Assembly: GCF_000619925.1 (NCBI RefSeq)
Contig: NZ_JHVB01000002.1
Span: 233,830 to 297,829, forward strand
Source: Treponema sp. C6A8
Lineage (GTDB): Bacteria > Spirochaetota > Spirochaetia > Treponematales > Treponemataceae
Reading direction: 5' to 3'
DNA: 64,000 nt
Numbering within the stretch: the stretch's first letter is position 1; each line of letters begins with the position of its first letter. Made by a program: the position numbers and the translations under genes. Below the pieces are notes generated by a model. That model worked only from the letters and a program-made list of their open reading frames with translations. It had not been told where the DNA came from and did not search any database. This document shows positions 44,588-51,958 of the stretch, in pieces.

Positions 44588-44802
44588 GCGTTTAAGATTC
44601 GGAATAAGCCATATTAACCAATGAAAACTCGCAGTTCTTATATGTTTAATATATTTTTATGTAATAATTGATTATAAATTTCAATTTTTTCAGCCATAGT
44701 AACTTCGGAATTACCTGTTTTTAACAATTTTCGAAGGCAAAATGTCAAGTTAATCTTGTAGTGTGTATATGGAAAATTCGAAACTGAATATAAAGGATAA
44801 TT

Positions 44803-45417
44803 CTATTTAAGCTTTTGATTAATAATTTCCCCATCACTACATTTTATTTTTGCGCTGCGCTTGTTCAGCCAATGAGAGTTCATATTATTGTTCCACTCTT
44901 CCATAGTACCTTCGTATTTTAGTTCATCTATGTAATAATCTTTTCTGGTAAAATCAACAGTGCAATCAGAACAATGAAGTCTTCCAATACTCAAGAATGC
45001 CCCGCTTGTATCTATTTTATCAAAGTCAAAAACAGTGCCGTCATAATAAATATCAGCTATTCCTGAACCGACAAAAGCCCAGGTTTGTATTTCTTTAAGT
45101 GATTTTGGCAAGGTTATAGATTTTAACACACTACCAGAAAAAGCGTGTAAACATATTTTTTTAAGATTTTTTGAAAAATTAACTGATTTTAATTTTGTAC
45201 AGCATTGAAATGCTTTTGTTCCAATCAATTCTACAGAGTCCGGCATGTCTATTGTTTCAACATCCTTCAAATCTGTTGTTTTAAAACATATTGTCAGGTC
45301 TGGAGAAATTCCTTCTTTCAAGCCTTCATTATGAAAACCTTCTACTACTATAGCCCTTGTTCCCTCAGGAATGACAACGTTCTTTTTATCCCCTTCGTAA
45401 TAATTCAAACCTTCCAT
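44803..45417 (-). CDS. Leucine-rich repeat (LRR_5/BspA-like) protein without signal peptide
   Basis: A 204-aa protein made of a few LRR_5-type repeats (DSVELIGTKAFQCCTKLKSVNFS, LKEIQTWAFVGSGIADIYY) and ending with an EGTMEEWNN segment and CSDGEIINQKLK. LRR_5/BspA proteins are normally surface adhesins, but this one starts MEGLNYYEGDKKNV with no signal peptide and so is probably cytoplasmic. AAGGAG lies ahead of the ATG. It is the second of two adjacent LRR genes between the two 114-bp repeats and may be a binding module for the island. Confidence 0.8.
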   Translation of the reverse strand: MEGLNYYEGDKKNVVIPEGTRAIVVEGFHNEGLKEGISPDLTICFKTTDLKDVETIDMPDSVELIGTKAFQCCTKLKSVNFSKNLKKICLHAFSGSVLKSITLPKSLKEIQTWAFVGSGIADIYYDGTVFDFDKIDTSGAFLSIGRLHCSDCTVDFTRKDYYIDELKYEGTMEEWNNNMNSHWLNKRSAKIKCSDGEIINQKLK

Positions 45418-45460
45418 TCACATCTCCTTGTATATACATGCTTATTATTTTATGCAGTCC

Positions 45461-46237
45461 CTACAGAGCTACCTCGCCGTCTGAACATTTCACAACCTTT
45501 GCGGGAACATCTTCGCGCCAAGTCTCGAATTTGAATCTTGGCATGGCTTTCCATTGCGCCATCGTGCCATAAAAATCAAGTTTCTCAAGAGCTTTGCAGC
45601 CCTTAAAGGCATCATAATCAATAAAATCCACACTCTCAGGTATTTCCATAGATTTAAGCAATGCGCAGTCCCTAAACGCTTCATAACCGATTGTTTTCAC
45701 GCCCATAGGTATCTTCACTGATAAAAGAGATTTACAGCTATCGAACGCGCGCTTACCGATTACCGTCACACTTGGAGGGATTACCACTGCCTCAAGCGAG
45801 GCGCAATTACAGAACGCATCCTCGCCAATTTCCGTAACGCCCTCAGGAATTACAATGCTGGTAGCTTTTTTGTCGAGGCAAACCTCAAGAAAGCCGTCTT
45901 CCACTATGAGAACAGGCTTCTGCCATTCTCCGTCTGCACATTTCACAACCTTTGCTGGTATAAAGTAGAGCAAATCAGTTTTGCCCTCCACAGCTTCCCA
46001 TTGTGTCTTCGTGCCACCGAACTCCACTGTTTCAATCGATGTACAATGTTTGAATGCCAAAAAACCGATTTTCTTTACGCTCTCGGGAATTACCACCGAC
46101 TCCAGCGTTACGCAGTCATAGAACGCGCGCGAATGGATTTCCGTAACACCCGCAGGGATTACTACATTCACAACGTCCTTATTACAACTTGTTACAACAC
46201 CATCTTTAATTGTTAAACTATTATTCTCGTTTGCCAT
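45461..46237 (-). CDS. Leucine-rich repeat (LRR_5/BspA-like) protein without signal peptide
   Basis: A 258-aa protein of two tandem halves, each with VVIPAGVTEIHSRAFYDC- or VVIPPSVTVIGKRAFDSC-like LRR_5 repeats followed by a GGTKTQW or YGTMAQW segment and PAKVVKCADGE / PAKVVKCSDGE. The N-terminus, MANENNSLTIKDGVVTSCN, has no signal peptide. Its end is almost the same as that of the LRR gene at 47896-48360, so the two are recent paralogues. AAGGAATT precedes the ATG. No enzymatic domain is present, and ligand recognition is the likely role. Confidence 0.85.
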   Translation of the reverse strand: MANENNSLTIKDGVVTSCNKDVVNVVIPAGVTEIHSRAFYDCVTLESVVIPESVKKIGFLAFKHCTSIETVEFGGTKTQWEAVEGKTDLLYFIPAKVVKCADGEWQKPVLIVEDGFLEVCLDKKATSIVIPEGVTEIGEDAFCNCASLEAVVIPPSVTVIGKRAFDSCKSLLSVKIPMGVKTIGYEAFRDCALLKSMEIPESVDFIDYDAFKGCKALEKLDFYGTMAQWKAMPRFKFETWREDVPAKVVKCSDGEVAL

Positions 46238-46270
46238 TTATAAAATTCCTTATAATAAACTTATTTCCTG

Positions 46271-46384
46271 CTTATATTGTATCACAGATTTTCAGTTCTC
46301 ATGCAGAAAATCTCTAATCCACAACCCAGCCGGCTTCAATCATTGCTTCAAGGTTGCTGAAGGTTGCAATAACTTCTTCTGTTG
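46271..46384. repeat. 114-bp direct repeat, copy B
   Basis: Matches copy A (42632-42745) base for base in length. It carries a 3' fragment of the 77-aa gene and the same TATATTGTATCACAG stretch, here upstream of an LRR gene. Confidence 0.8.
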
Positions 46385-46385
46385 C
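46314..46385 (-). pseudogene. 3' fragment of the 77-aa gene
   Basis: Translates as EEVIATFSNLEAMIEAGWVVD and a stop, nearly identical to the end of the 77-aa protein (EEVIATFSKLEAMIETGWVVD). The 5' two-thirds are missing; sequence upstream belongs to the 127-aa gene. It is a relic of the duplication that produced the two 114-bp repeats. Confidence 0.8.
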
Positions 46386-46390
46386 TTTAA

Positions 46391-46774
46391 TTACCTGTCT
46401 TTAAACCACTCTCCGTAAAGAGTGAGCCATTTGGGTTTTGGGTCATCGTCGTAATAGTAGTCTGGAAGCATCATTTCGTGTTTAAAGGCAATCTTTATGC
46501 CTTTTTTTAAGCGAAAGACCTTCCATGGGCTTTTCTCAAGGATCTTTTTTGCTTCTTTGAAAGACCCCCATGTCCACTCAGGATCTACATTAAATGATAT
46601 AACAGAAAAAAGATCACATTCGTTTCCATACCCGTCTTTGTGAACCGGACCAATTACGATGCCATTGTAGTTTTTGACATACTCAAGCCCCAGGAAGAAT
46701 CTTTTTTCATCTTCCGGGGTCACGGCAGCAAGTATTTCTTTTAAGCAGCGTTTTTTTGCATTAAGACAATTCAT
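46391..46774 (-). CDS. Small 127-aa protein, unknown function
   Basis: No family recognised. The protein is mixed alpha/beta with aromatic-rich stretches (PEWTWGSFKEAKKIL, PKPKWLTLYGEWFKD) and an acidic DYYYDDD patch; there is no signal peptide or membrane helix. AAGGAGG lies 8 nt ahead of the ATG. It is the last gene of a four-gene run (83, 42, 58 and 127 aa) beginning at the island promoter block copy 2. Confidence 0.7.
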   Translation of the reverse strand: MNCLNAKKRCLKEILAAVTPEDEKRFFLGLEYVKNYNGIVIGPVHKDGYGNECDLFSVISFNVDPEWTWGSFKEAKKILEKSPWKVFRLKKGIKIAFKHEMMLPDYYYDDDPKPKWLTLYGEWFKDR

Positions 46775-46799
46775 AAGCTATTCCTCCTTTTACAGATAT

Positions 46800-46976
46800 T
46801 TAAGCACCCAAAAGCCAAGGGCCAAGCTTAGACAAGCCCCAGATAACTCCAGCGATAGCAAGAGGAATTGCAAAGTATTTGATTACTCCTAAAAGTGCAA
46901 CAAAAAGCTCACCGAAGTTTACGATAAATGCACCAATAATTATTATAAGTACTGTTAATAAAAGAAATGATTCCAT
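46800..46976 (-). CDS. 58-aa membrane protein
   Basis: A small protein beginning MESFLLLTVLIIIIGAFIV and ending SKLGPWLLGA. It has two hydrophobic segments (about 3-22 and 27-48) and so is a hairpin inner-membrane peptide. AAAGGAGAG lies ahead of the ATG, a strong ribosome site, which supports it as a real gene. It lies 12 bp after the 42-aa gene in the same run. Tiny membrane proteins like this are common effectors or holin-like partners in conflict systems, but that role is only inferred. Confidence 0.7.
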   Translation of the reverse strand: MESFLLLTVLIIIIGAFIVNFGELFVALLGVIKYFAIPLAIAGVIWGLSKLGPWLLGA

Positions 46977-46988
46977 AAGACTCTCCTT

Positions 46989-47117
46989 TTACATATGTTC
47001 CCAAATTGTCCATACAATCCATACGATTCCAAGAATTACAAGAAGCTTAAAACCTACATAAGGAATAGAACCTGCTGTCTGCAGCCCCTGTCCGAGCCAA
47101 TTCATAAAACCAGTCAT
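46989..47117 (-). CDS. 42-aa single-span membrane protein
   Basis: A peptide starting MTGFMNWLGQGLQTAGSIPY and ending IVWTIWEHM, with one hydrophobic helix (about 20-39) flanked by Trp residues. AGGGGG lies about 7 nt before the ATG. It sits between the 83-aa and 58-aa genes in one transcription unit. The amphipathic start and Trp-rich end recall small membrane-acting peptides; function unknown. Confidence 0.6.
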   Translation of the reverse strand: MTGFMNWLGQGLQTAGSIPYVGFKLLVILGIVWIVWTIWEHM

Positions 47118-47134
47118 AATGTGCCCCCTGTAAT

Positions 47135-47386
47135 TTAGAACTTGAAACAGTCAAACAGATTGTTTGATTTTTTTGAGCCAGCCCTCTGCACAGAAGGCTG
47201 CTCAGCTGTTTTTTGAACAGGCTTGTCTGAAACATTGCCTGACCATTTTGAAGTCTGATGCCCGTCTAAAGCATCAGCAATTCTTTCCAGTGCACGAACC
47301 TTTCTGATTTCCAGTTCGTCCATATCGTACTGGGTGTAGTGATGCCCCGCACCCCAGTCCCTTGGTTCATTTACAATATTTGACAT
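47135..47386 (-). CDS. Small 83-aa protein, unknown function
   Basis: A soluble, mostly helical protein (MDELEIRKVRALERIADALDG) with a polar Lys/Ser/Gln tail ending NNLFDCFKF. No family recognised. GGAGG lies 8 nt before the ATG. It is the first gene after island promoter block copy 2 and is followed by the two membrane peptides. Confidence 0.7.
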   Translation of the reverse strand: MSNIVNEPRDWGAGHHYTQYDMDELEIRKVRALERIADALDGHQTSKWSGNVSDKPVQKTAEQPSVQRAGSKKSNNLFDCFKF

Positions 47387-47419
47387 AAGTGCCGCCTCCT
47401 GATTTAGCTGTATATATAG

Positions 47420-47446
47420 TAGACAATTTGGTCCTATCTATGTGAA
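47420..47446 (-). promoter_or_regulatory. Island promoter block, copy 2
   Basis: Minus strand TTCACA-N15-TGTCTA with GGACCAAAT in the spacer, followed by TACTATATA. It drives the run 83-42-58-127 aa. Confidence 0.65.
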
Positions 47447-47458
47447 AGTCCTTGATTT

Positions 47459-47821
47459 TTATTTTTTGACAAGTTTGTAGTTTTTATAATTTTTTTTACA
47501 TAAATCGATATCATTTTTTGTACCGGTTGAAATACCATCCCACAGGATAAGAACACAATTCGCAGCCGCAACCATATCGGCATTGCGCCTATGACCAGCC
47601 CCACGGCCATAGCGTGCCCAGTCTGCCTTATGAGTTTCAACAGGCACACCATTAGCAATAGCCCAGGCTTTACCCATAGCATCCACGCCTTTTGCACCAC
47701 CTTCGATTAAAGTGAGGTCTGAAAGCGGAAACCCCTTTTCAGCAATAAGGGCTGAAATTTGTTCTGAAACCCATGCTGCATCTGTAATTGAACGGCTACC
47801 ACAAACTAAAAGTTTTGTCAT
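47459..47821 (-). CDS. YspA-type SLOG-domain protein (DUF2493)
   Basis: A 120-aa protein with the cpYpsA/YspA version of the SLOG Rossmann fold: VCGSRSITD at the start, the ligand-binding LIEGGAKGVDAMGKAWA in the middle, and HKADWARYGRGAGHRRNADM near the end. SLOG proteins bind nucleotides or nucleotide-derived messengers and often occur in conflict and stress loci. The start at 47821 is set by AAGGAG; an upstream in-frame ATG lacks one. Its promoter region carries the 19-bp palindrome also found before the WYL gene, so it is a probable WYL target. Confidence 0.85.
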   Translation of the reverse strand: MTKLLVCGSRSITDAAWVSEQISALIAEKGFPLSDLTLIEGGAKGVDAMGKAWAIANGVPVETHKADWARYGRGAGHRRNADMVAAANCVLILWDGISTGTKNDIDLCKKNYKNYKLVKK

Positions 47822-47861
47822 AAAAAAAATCTCCTTATAACATATAGTATAGTAAGGTATC

Positions 47862-47880
47862 ATTCCCAGATTTAGGGAAT
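47862..47880. promoter_or_regulatory. Candidate WYL operator, copy 1
   Basis: ATTCCC-AGATTTA-GGGAAT, upstream of TACTATACT (-10 region) of the SLOG gene. Same arms and spacing as the palindrome at 51904-51922. Located where a -35 would be, and no good -35 is seen, so activation is possible. Confidence 0.6.
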
Positions 47881-47895
47881 GGCATATTCTTTGCC

Positions 47896-48360
47896 CTAAA
47901 GAGCAACCTCTCCGTCAGAACATTTCACAACCTTTGCAGGAACAACTCCGATCCAATAACTGTCCTTTTGCACAGCTTCCCATTGAGCCATTGTGCCGCC
48001 GAACTCAACTTTTTCAAGCGAGTCGCACCAATCGAACGCCTCCCCACTGATTGCCTTAATGCTCGCTGGAAGTACAAGTGTTGAAAGTGATTCGCAGTGT
48101 TGAAATGCCCATAAACCGATATACACAACGCCTTCTGGAATTACCACCGACGAAAGCGATTCGCAGCCAGAGAATGCCCCAGCGCTGATTTCAATAACCC
48201 CCTTTGGAATTTCTACTGTTGAAAGGCATTCACAGCAAGTGAAAGAATAGAAGCCGATTTCTGTAACGCCATCGGGTATTACAACGTTCCTTGCATAACT
48301 GTCGATGCACTTTACAATTACACCATCTTCTATTAATAAAGTTTCATTTTCGTTTGTCAT
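47896..48360 (-). CDS. Leucine-rich repeat (LRR_5/BspA-like) protein without signal peptide
   Basis: A 154-aa protein with four LRR_5 units (VVIPDGVTEIGFYSFTCC, VEIPKGVIEISAGAFSGC, VVIPEGVVYIGLWAFQHC, LVLPASIKAISGEAFDWC) and a C-terminal GGTMAQWEAV ... PAKVVKCSDGEVAL tail. It starts MTNENETLLIEDGVIVKC, with no signal peptide. AGGAGG is 6 nt before the ATG. It lies 51 bp downstream of the AAA ATPase gene, so it is likely cotranscribed with it, and may be its substrate- or ligand-recognition partner. Confidence 0.85.
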   Translation of the reverse strand: MTNENETLLIEDGVIVKCIDSYARNVVIPDGVTEIGFYSFTCCECLSTVEIPKGVIEISAGAFSGCESLSSVVIPEGVVYIGLWAFQHCESLSTLVLPASIKAISGEAFDWCDSLEKVEFGGTMAQWEAVQKDSYWIGVVPAKVVKCSDGEVAL

Positions 48361-48411
48361 TTAAAACCTCCTGACTTGTTATTTTTTATAATCATAACCT
48401 TCCATCGATAT

Positions 48412-50811
48412 TTACGCCGCTCCAAAACCAATTCTTCTGCCAGCGCCCTCGTTCTGCTTTTCTTCCTGGATTTTACAGAGCTCATTGATGATGTAGTCCG
48501 GCGTGCGTTCATCTGAATCCATAAAACGAACCCGGCTGGCAAGTACTCCGAAGTCTCCAGGTGTCACCGAGTTCATAGCGATAAGGCGGCGAATCTGTGA
48601 ATCTTCAAAGGTCATTCCGCTAAAATAACGGTCAAGCAGAGTTCTGATACCATCCTCAACAAGCGGTTTGAATTCTGTAATGATATGGAAGCGGCGGTTC
48701 ATAGCAGAATCCATTATCTGCTTAAGGTTTGTGGTACAAATTAAAATGCCAGGAAACTCTTCCATTTGAGTAAGGAACTCGTTTACCTGAGTACGCTCCC
48801 AGTTGTATTGAGCATTTTCGCGGCTCGCAAAAAAACTGTCGGCTTCATCAAACAAAAGAATACTGTCTGTTCTGGCCGCCTCATCAAAAGCATCGCGGAT
48901 ATTCTGCTCGCTTTCGCCAACATATTTACTCAAAATATCGCTGGCACGTTTTAAGAGAATCGGCTTTCCAAGCGACTGCGCAATGTAGCGTGCAAACTCT
49001 GTTTTACCTGTTCCACTTACTCCGTAAAACAGCATGCGGATTCCGTTCTTCGCATCGCCAGCTCCACCAGACTTTTCTGCAAAATCAGTTGCATTCTGAA
49101 TCATACGAACAATTTGCCCCGGATCCATAGAAACATTCAGAACACTTAAATCATAATTACCCGAAACAGTTTCGCGCATACGTGACTTGCCGTTAATTAA
49201 AAGTGCATTTTCCTTGAGCACAGATTTTACGTCCTGCACAAGAGAAGCTGCGGCCAGAGCACTTCCGTCACTTAAGCCGTCGCGGTTACAGTTCTCTTCA
49301 CCAAGACTTTTAATTGTCTTGATTACATTATCAACAGAAGCACCTGTAACCTTATACTGCTCCATCAAATCAAGAATCTGATTATTAAGCCCGCAAGGCA
49401 AAGCAAGTGGCTTAAGCTTAGTTTCTGTAATGCTTCTAAGCTGGCTTCTTGGCATTGAATCAAACTTATATGAATAGGTAAAACGGCGAAGAGTGCTTTC
49501 ATCAATCTGAGAAGTAAAATTTACAATCCAGATGATTTTGTTACGGCTCTGCTCAAGCATGGAATTTATGGTGCCTTTTATTTTTGAAGGCTGTCTCATT
49601 CCAAAAAAGGTTGAATCGCAGGTGTTTAAAATAGTATCTGCCTCATCAATAATATAAATAGAGTCGCTGGAGCTCATAGAAAGGAGACAATTAAGACGCG
49701 AGTAAATATTTGATGTAAACTCACGCTCTCTGGAAACCTCACGGATATTCTTAAAAATATAAGTTTTAAGGCCGCTCTGCTTTGCCAGTGCTTTTGCAAA
49801 CTCAGTTTTTCCGCTGCCTGGTTTTCCGTACAAAAGGAATGATACACTTTCCTTACTTTTAAGCATGCGGCTCATCAGATTCTTTGTATTGTCAGGCACA
49901 TTAAAGCTTTCAAGATTGTAGCACGATTTGCAGTCTACCTTTTTAAGAAGATCGAAAAAGAAAGGCTGCATTGAACCGGCTTCTACACAATCAAAAAAAT
50001 CATCTTCTATTTTGCCATCCTCAGCAATAAAACCGTAAAGACGAAGCTTTGAGTCCTGACGTATAAGTGCCGAAATCTGTCTTTCAGAAAAACCGAGGAT
50101 TCTTGCCTTTATTTCCTGCTGACAGGATTCTGGAAATGTTTCCATTAAATTACTAAGTCTTTTGTTTGTAGAGCATATGTAGCAGCACTGAAGAAAGCTG
50201 ATTTCTTCGTCTGTAAGTCCAACTGCTTTTTTCACGAACTCGAATTTTCCAGTTGAATTAAGACTTCTTTTGAGATGCAAAGGAATTTTTTCAAGCAGAC
50301 AAGCTTCCTGGGAAGGAGTTTTATTTATGAGAAAATTTGCAATAAGGCTCAGCAGAAATTCGGTAGAATCAGAAACATAATGAATTCGTCGTAAATTGAT
50401 TTCTATAAAAGTCAGTCTGTCACCAGTGCATGTACGCATACGGTCAATCTTTTTATCTTCCTCATAAGAATACGGAATATCGGTATTATCAAAAAAGAGC
50501 AAATCGCTATTTGTAGCGGTATTCTCAGGCAGTTCTGTAAGTACCTTGTTATTTCGATACTGGAGAATTATTTTTGAAAGATAATTTAATACGACTTTTT
50601 CCTTACCCATTTTTCTGGCAAGCGCTTCAAAGAAACTGAACAGTGAATAAATGAAACAATCATCATCTTCTGCATCCGGATAATTATCCAGCCTGTAACT
50701 GCAGAGTTCATAAAGATAATAAGCAAAAACTCTGCAGTCCTCTATGGATGCATCCTTTAAGTTTTTTGTTTTCTGTTGATTTCTAATTGATCTCAATCCA
50801 CTTCTTCTCAT
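48412..50811 (-). CDS. Double-AAA+ ATPase
   Basis: A 799-aa protein. Residues 1-320 are a helical region with no recognised family. Two AAA+ modules follow: Walker A LLYGKPGSGKTEF (327-338) with Walker B IYIIDEAD (385-392), and Walker A LFYGVSGTGKTEF (594-606) with Walker B ILLFDEAD (651-658). The second module has a pore-loop-like KYVGESEQN and an arginine pair (AMNRRFH), and matches the FtsH/Cdc48-like classical clade. A ring-forming remodelling ATPase is likely. The start is set by GGAGG 5 nt upstream. It has its own island promoter block (copy 3) directly after the PARG-like gene. Confidence 0.85.
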   Translation of the reverse strand: MRRSGLRSIRNQQKTKNLKDASIEDCRVFAYYLYELCSYRLDNYPDAEDDDCFIYSLFSFFEALARKMGKEKVVLNYLSKIILQYRNNKVLTELPENTATNSDLLFFDNTDIPYSYEEDKKIDRMRTCTGDRLTFIEINLRRIHYVSDSTEFLLSLIANFLINKTPSQEACLLEKIPLHLKRSLNSTGKFEFVKKAVGLTDEEISFLQCCYICSTNKRLSNLMETFPESCQQEIKARILGFSERQISALIRQDSKLRLYGFIAEDGKIEDDFFDCVEAGSMQPFFFDLLKKVDCKSCYNLESFNVPDNTKNLMSRMLKSKESVSFLLYGKPGSGKTEFAKALAKQSGLKTYIFKNIREVSREREFTSNIYSRLNCLLSMSSSDSIYIIDEADTILNTCDSTFFGMRQPSKIKGTINSMLEQSRNKIIWIVNFTSQIDESTLRRFTYSYKFDSMPRSQLRSITETKLKPLALPCGLNNQILDLMEQYKVTGASVDNVIKTIKSLGEENCNRDGLSDGSALAAASLVQDVKSVLKENALLINGKSRMRETVSGNYDLSVLNVSMDPGQIVRMIQNATDFAEKSGGAGDAKNGIRMLFYGVSGTGKTEFARYIAQSLGKPILLKRASDILSKYVGESEQNIRDAFDEAARTDSILLFDEADSFFASRENAQYNWERTQVNEFLTQMEEFPGILICTTNLKQIMDSAMNRRFHIITEFKPLVEDGIRTLLDRYFSGMTFEDSQIRRLIAMNSVTPGDFGVLASRVRFMDSDERTPDYIINELCKIQEEKQNEGAGRRIGFGAA

Positions 50812-50844
50812 ACAATCCTCCAAAAAAATGTGATATATATGTAA

Positions 50845-50871
50845 TAGACAATTTGGTCCTCTCAATGTGAA
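50845..50871 (-). promoter_or_regulatory. Island promoter block, copy 3
   Basis: Minus strand TTCACA-N15-TGTCTA with GGACCAAAT in the spacer, then TATTACATATAT. It drives the double-AAA gene. Confidence 0.65.
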
Positions 50872-50901
50872 AATAATGCTCATTTTTGAGGAATTTTTTA
50901 A

Positions 50902-51696
50902 TCAGCCGCGTAAACCTAACTCTTTGTTAAAGGCCTCAAAGTTAGTCCAGTCGTCTTTGCAGGCAACCGCAAATTCAATACACTTGAAATAGCCGTTGAA
51001 CTCGTTCACGATTTTCTTGGCCGCCTTTGCTACAACTTCAGGATTATTTTTGAATGCCCCGCAACCGAAAGCTCCTAAAATCAGCGTTGTGCAGCCGTTT
51101 TTCAACGCAACTGAAACAAACCTTCGCCAGCGCTTTACATGCAAAGCAAAAAGCTCATCGTCTGAAATATCTGCATCGTATAAATCTGGAGCAGCGCAGG
51201 TTAGAACATTAACATTGAACCACTTGCTTTTATCACGGAGCTTCATTTCTGAATCATCGCTTTTGAAAACTGTAACGCCCGGGCTATAAATTACATCGTC
51301 GGTTGCAAGCGGGTCGTCATCATCTATGTGCTTATCGTAAAAATCCTCTCGCATTTCATCAGTTGAAAGGGCGGCGTACAGAGTGGACAGACGGCAAAGA
51401 CTTTCTTCCTGAGCTCTAGCACCATAAATAACACCTCCACCAGGCTCAAAACTGTTTGCAAAATTCAAGACACCCACTGTGTCGTTCTTGTATGCTTCTG
51501 CCGCCTGAAGACTTCGCTTTTTACTCACAACAATTTTTGTTTCAAAGCCAGGTTTTATTTCAGAAATATCAACAGCATCTTTCTCTAAATACAGCTTTTG
51601 ATTCGCCTTTGTGAACTCAACAGATGCTTTTAAAGCTTCATCAGTTGAATATAATTTCTTTGTATCCTTAAAAACTTCCACCAAAAAATCACGCAT
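50902..51696 (-). CDS. TIGR02452-family microbial PARG-like protein
   Basis: A 264-aa macrodomain-fold protein. The poly(ADP-ribose) glycohydrolase signature is clear: VGVLNFANSFEPGGGV (Gly-rich loop at 86-88) followed by GARAQEESLCR with the catalytic Glu pair 97-98. Late family segments are FGCGAFKNNPEVVAK and the terminal helix. Members remove ADP-ribose from targets or process NAD+-derived metabolites, and are frequent in phage-conflict loci. GGAGG lies 5 nt ahead of the ATG. It is transcribed from island promoter block copy 4, divergently from the WYL regulator. Confidence 0.9.
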   Translation of the reverse strand: MRDFLVEVFKDTKKLYSTDEALKASVEFTKANQKLYLEKDAVDISEIKPGFETKIVVSKKRSLQAAEAYKNDTVGVLNFANSFEPGGGVIYGARAQEESLCRLSTLYAALSTDEMREDFYDKHIDDDDPLATDDVIYSPGVTVFKSDDSEMKLRDKSKWFNVNVLTCAAPDLYDADISDDELFALHVKRWRRFVSVALKNGCTTLILGAFGCGAFKNNPEVVAKAAKKIVNEFNGYFKCIEFAVACKDDWTNFEAFNKELGLRG

Positions 51697-51821
51697 ATAT
51701 ACCTCCAGAATATCATACTAAAACCACCAGCCTGTAGCTGATGGCAAACTTTTTAATTGATTTTATTTTTTGTAACCTTCCCTAGTAATGTCAAAGAACA
51801 TGGATTTTACGTTATATAATA

Positions 51822-51848
51822 TAGACAAAATGTTCCCAACTTTGTGAA
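51822..51848 (-). promoter_or_regulatory. Island promoter block, copy 4
   Basis: Minus strand TTCACA-N15-TGTCTA, then TATATTATATAAC. The spacer reads GGGAACATTT here, not GGACCAAAT. It drives the PARG-like gene. Confidence 0.65.
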
Positions 51849-51861
51849 AAGAAATCAAAAG

Positions 51862-51889
51862 TTGACATTTCATTCTGCTACTATATAAT
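51862..51889 (+). promoter_or_regulatory. Consensus promoter of the WYL gene
   Basis: TTGACA (51862-51867), 16-bp spacer, TATAAT (51884-51889): both hexamers are perfect. The start of transcription would fall about 51896, just ahead of the palindrome at 51904. Confidence 0.85.
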
Positions 51890-51903
51890 AATATCACGAC
51901 ACC

Positions 51904-51922
51904 ATTCCCAAATTTCGGGAAT
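51904..51922. promoter_or_regulatory. Candidate WYL operator, copy 2
   Basis: ATTCCC-AAATTTC-GGGAAT immediately downstream of the expected start of transcription of the WYL gene, an ideal roadblock position for autorepression. Confidence 0.65.
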
Positions 51923-51958
51923 ATAAATTATATATATTGAAATATATGAGAGATAAGA

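Noticed and set aside
42942..51848. 27-bp blocks as FNR/Crp or LexA boxes
   Set aside because: TTCACA-N15-TGTCTA is not a palindrome of the FNR (TTGAT-N4-ATCAA), Crp (TGTGA-N6-TCACA) or known LexA forms.
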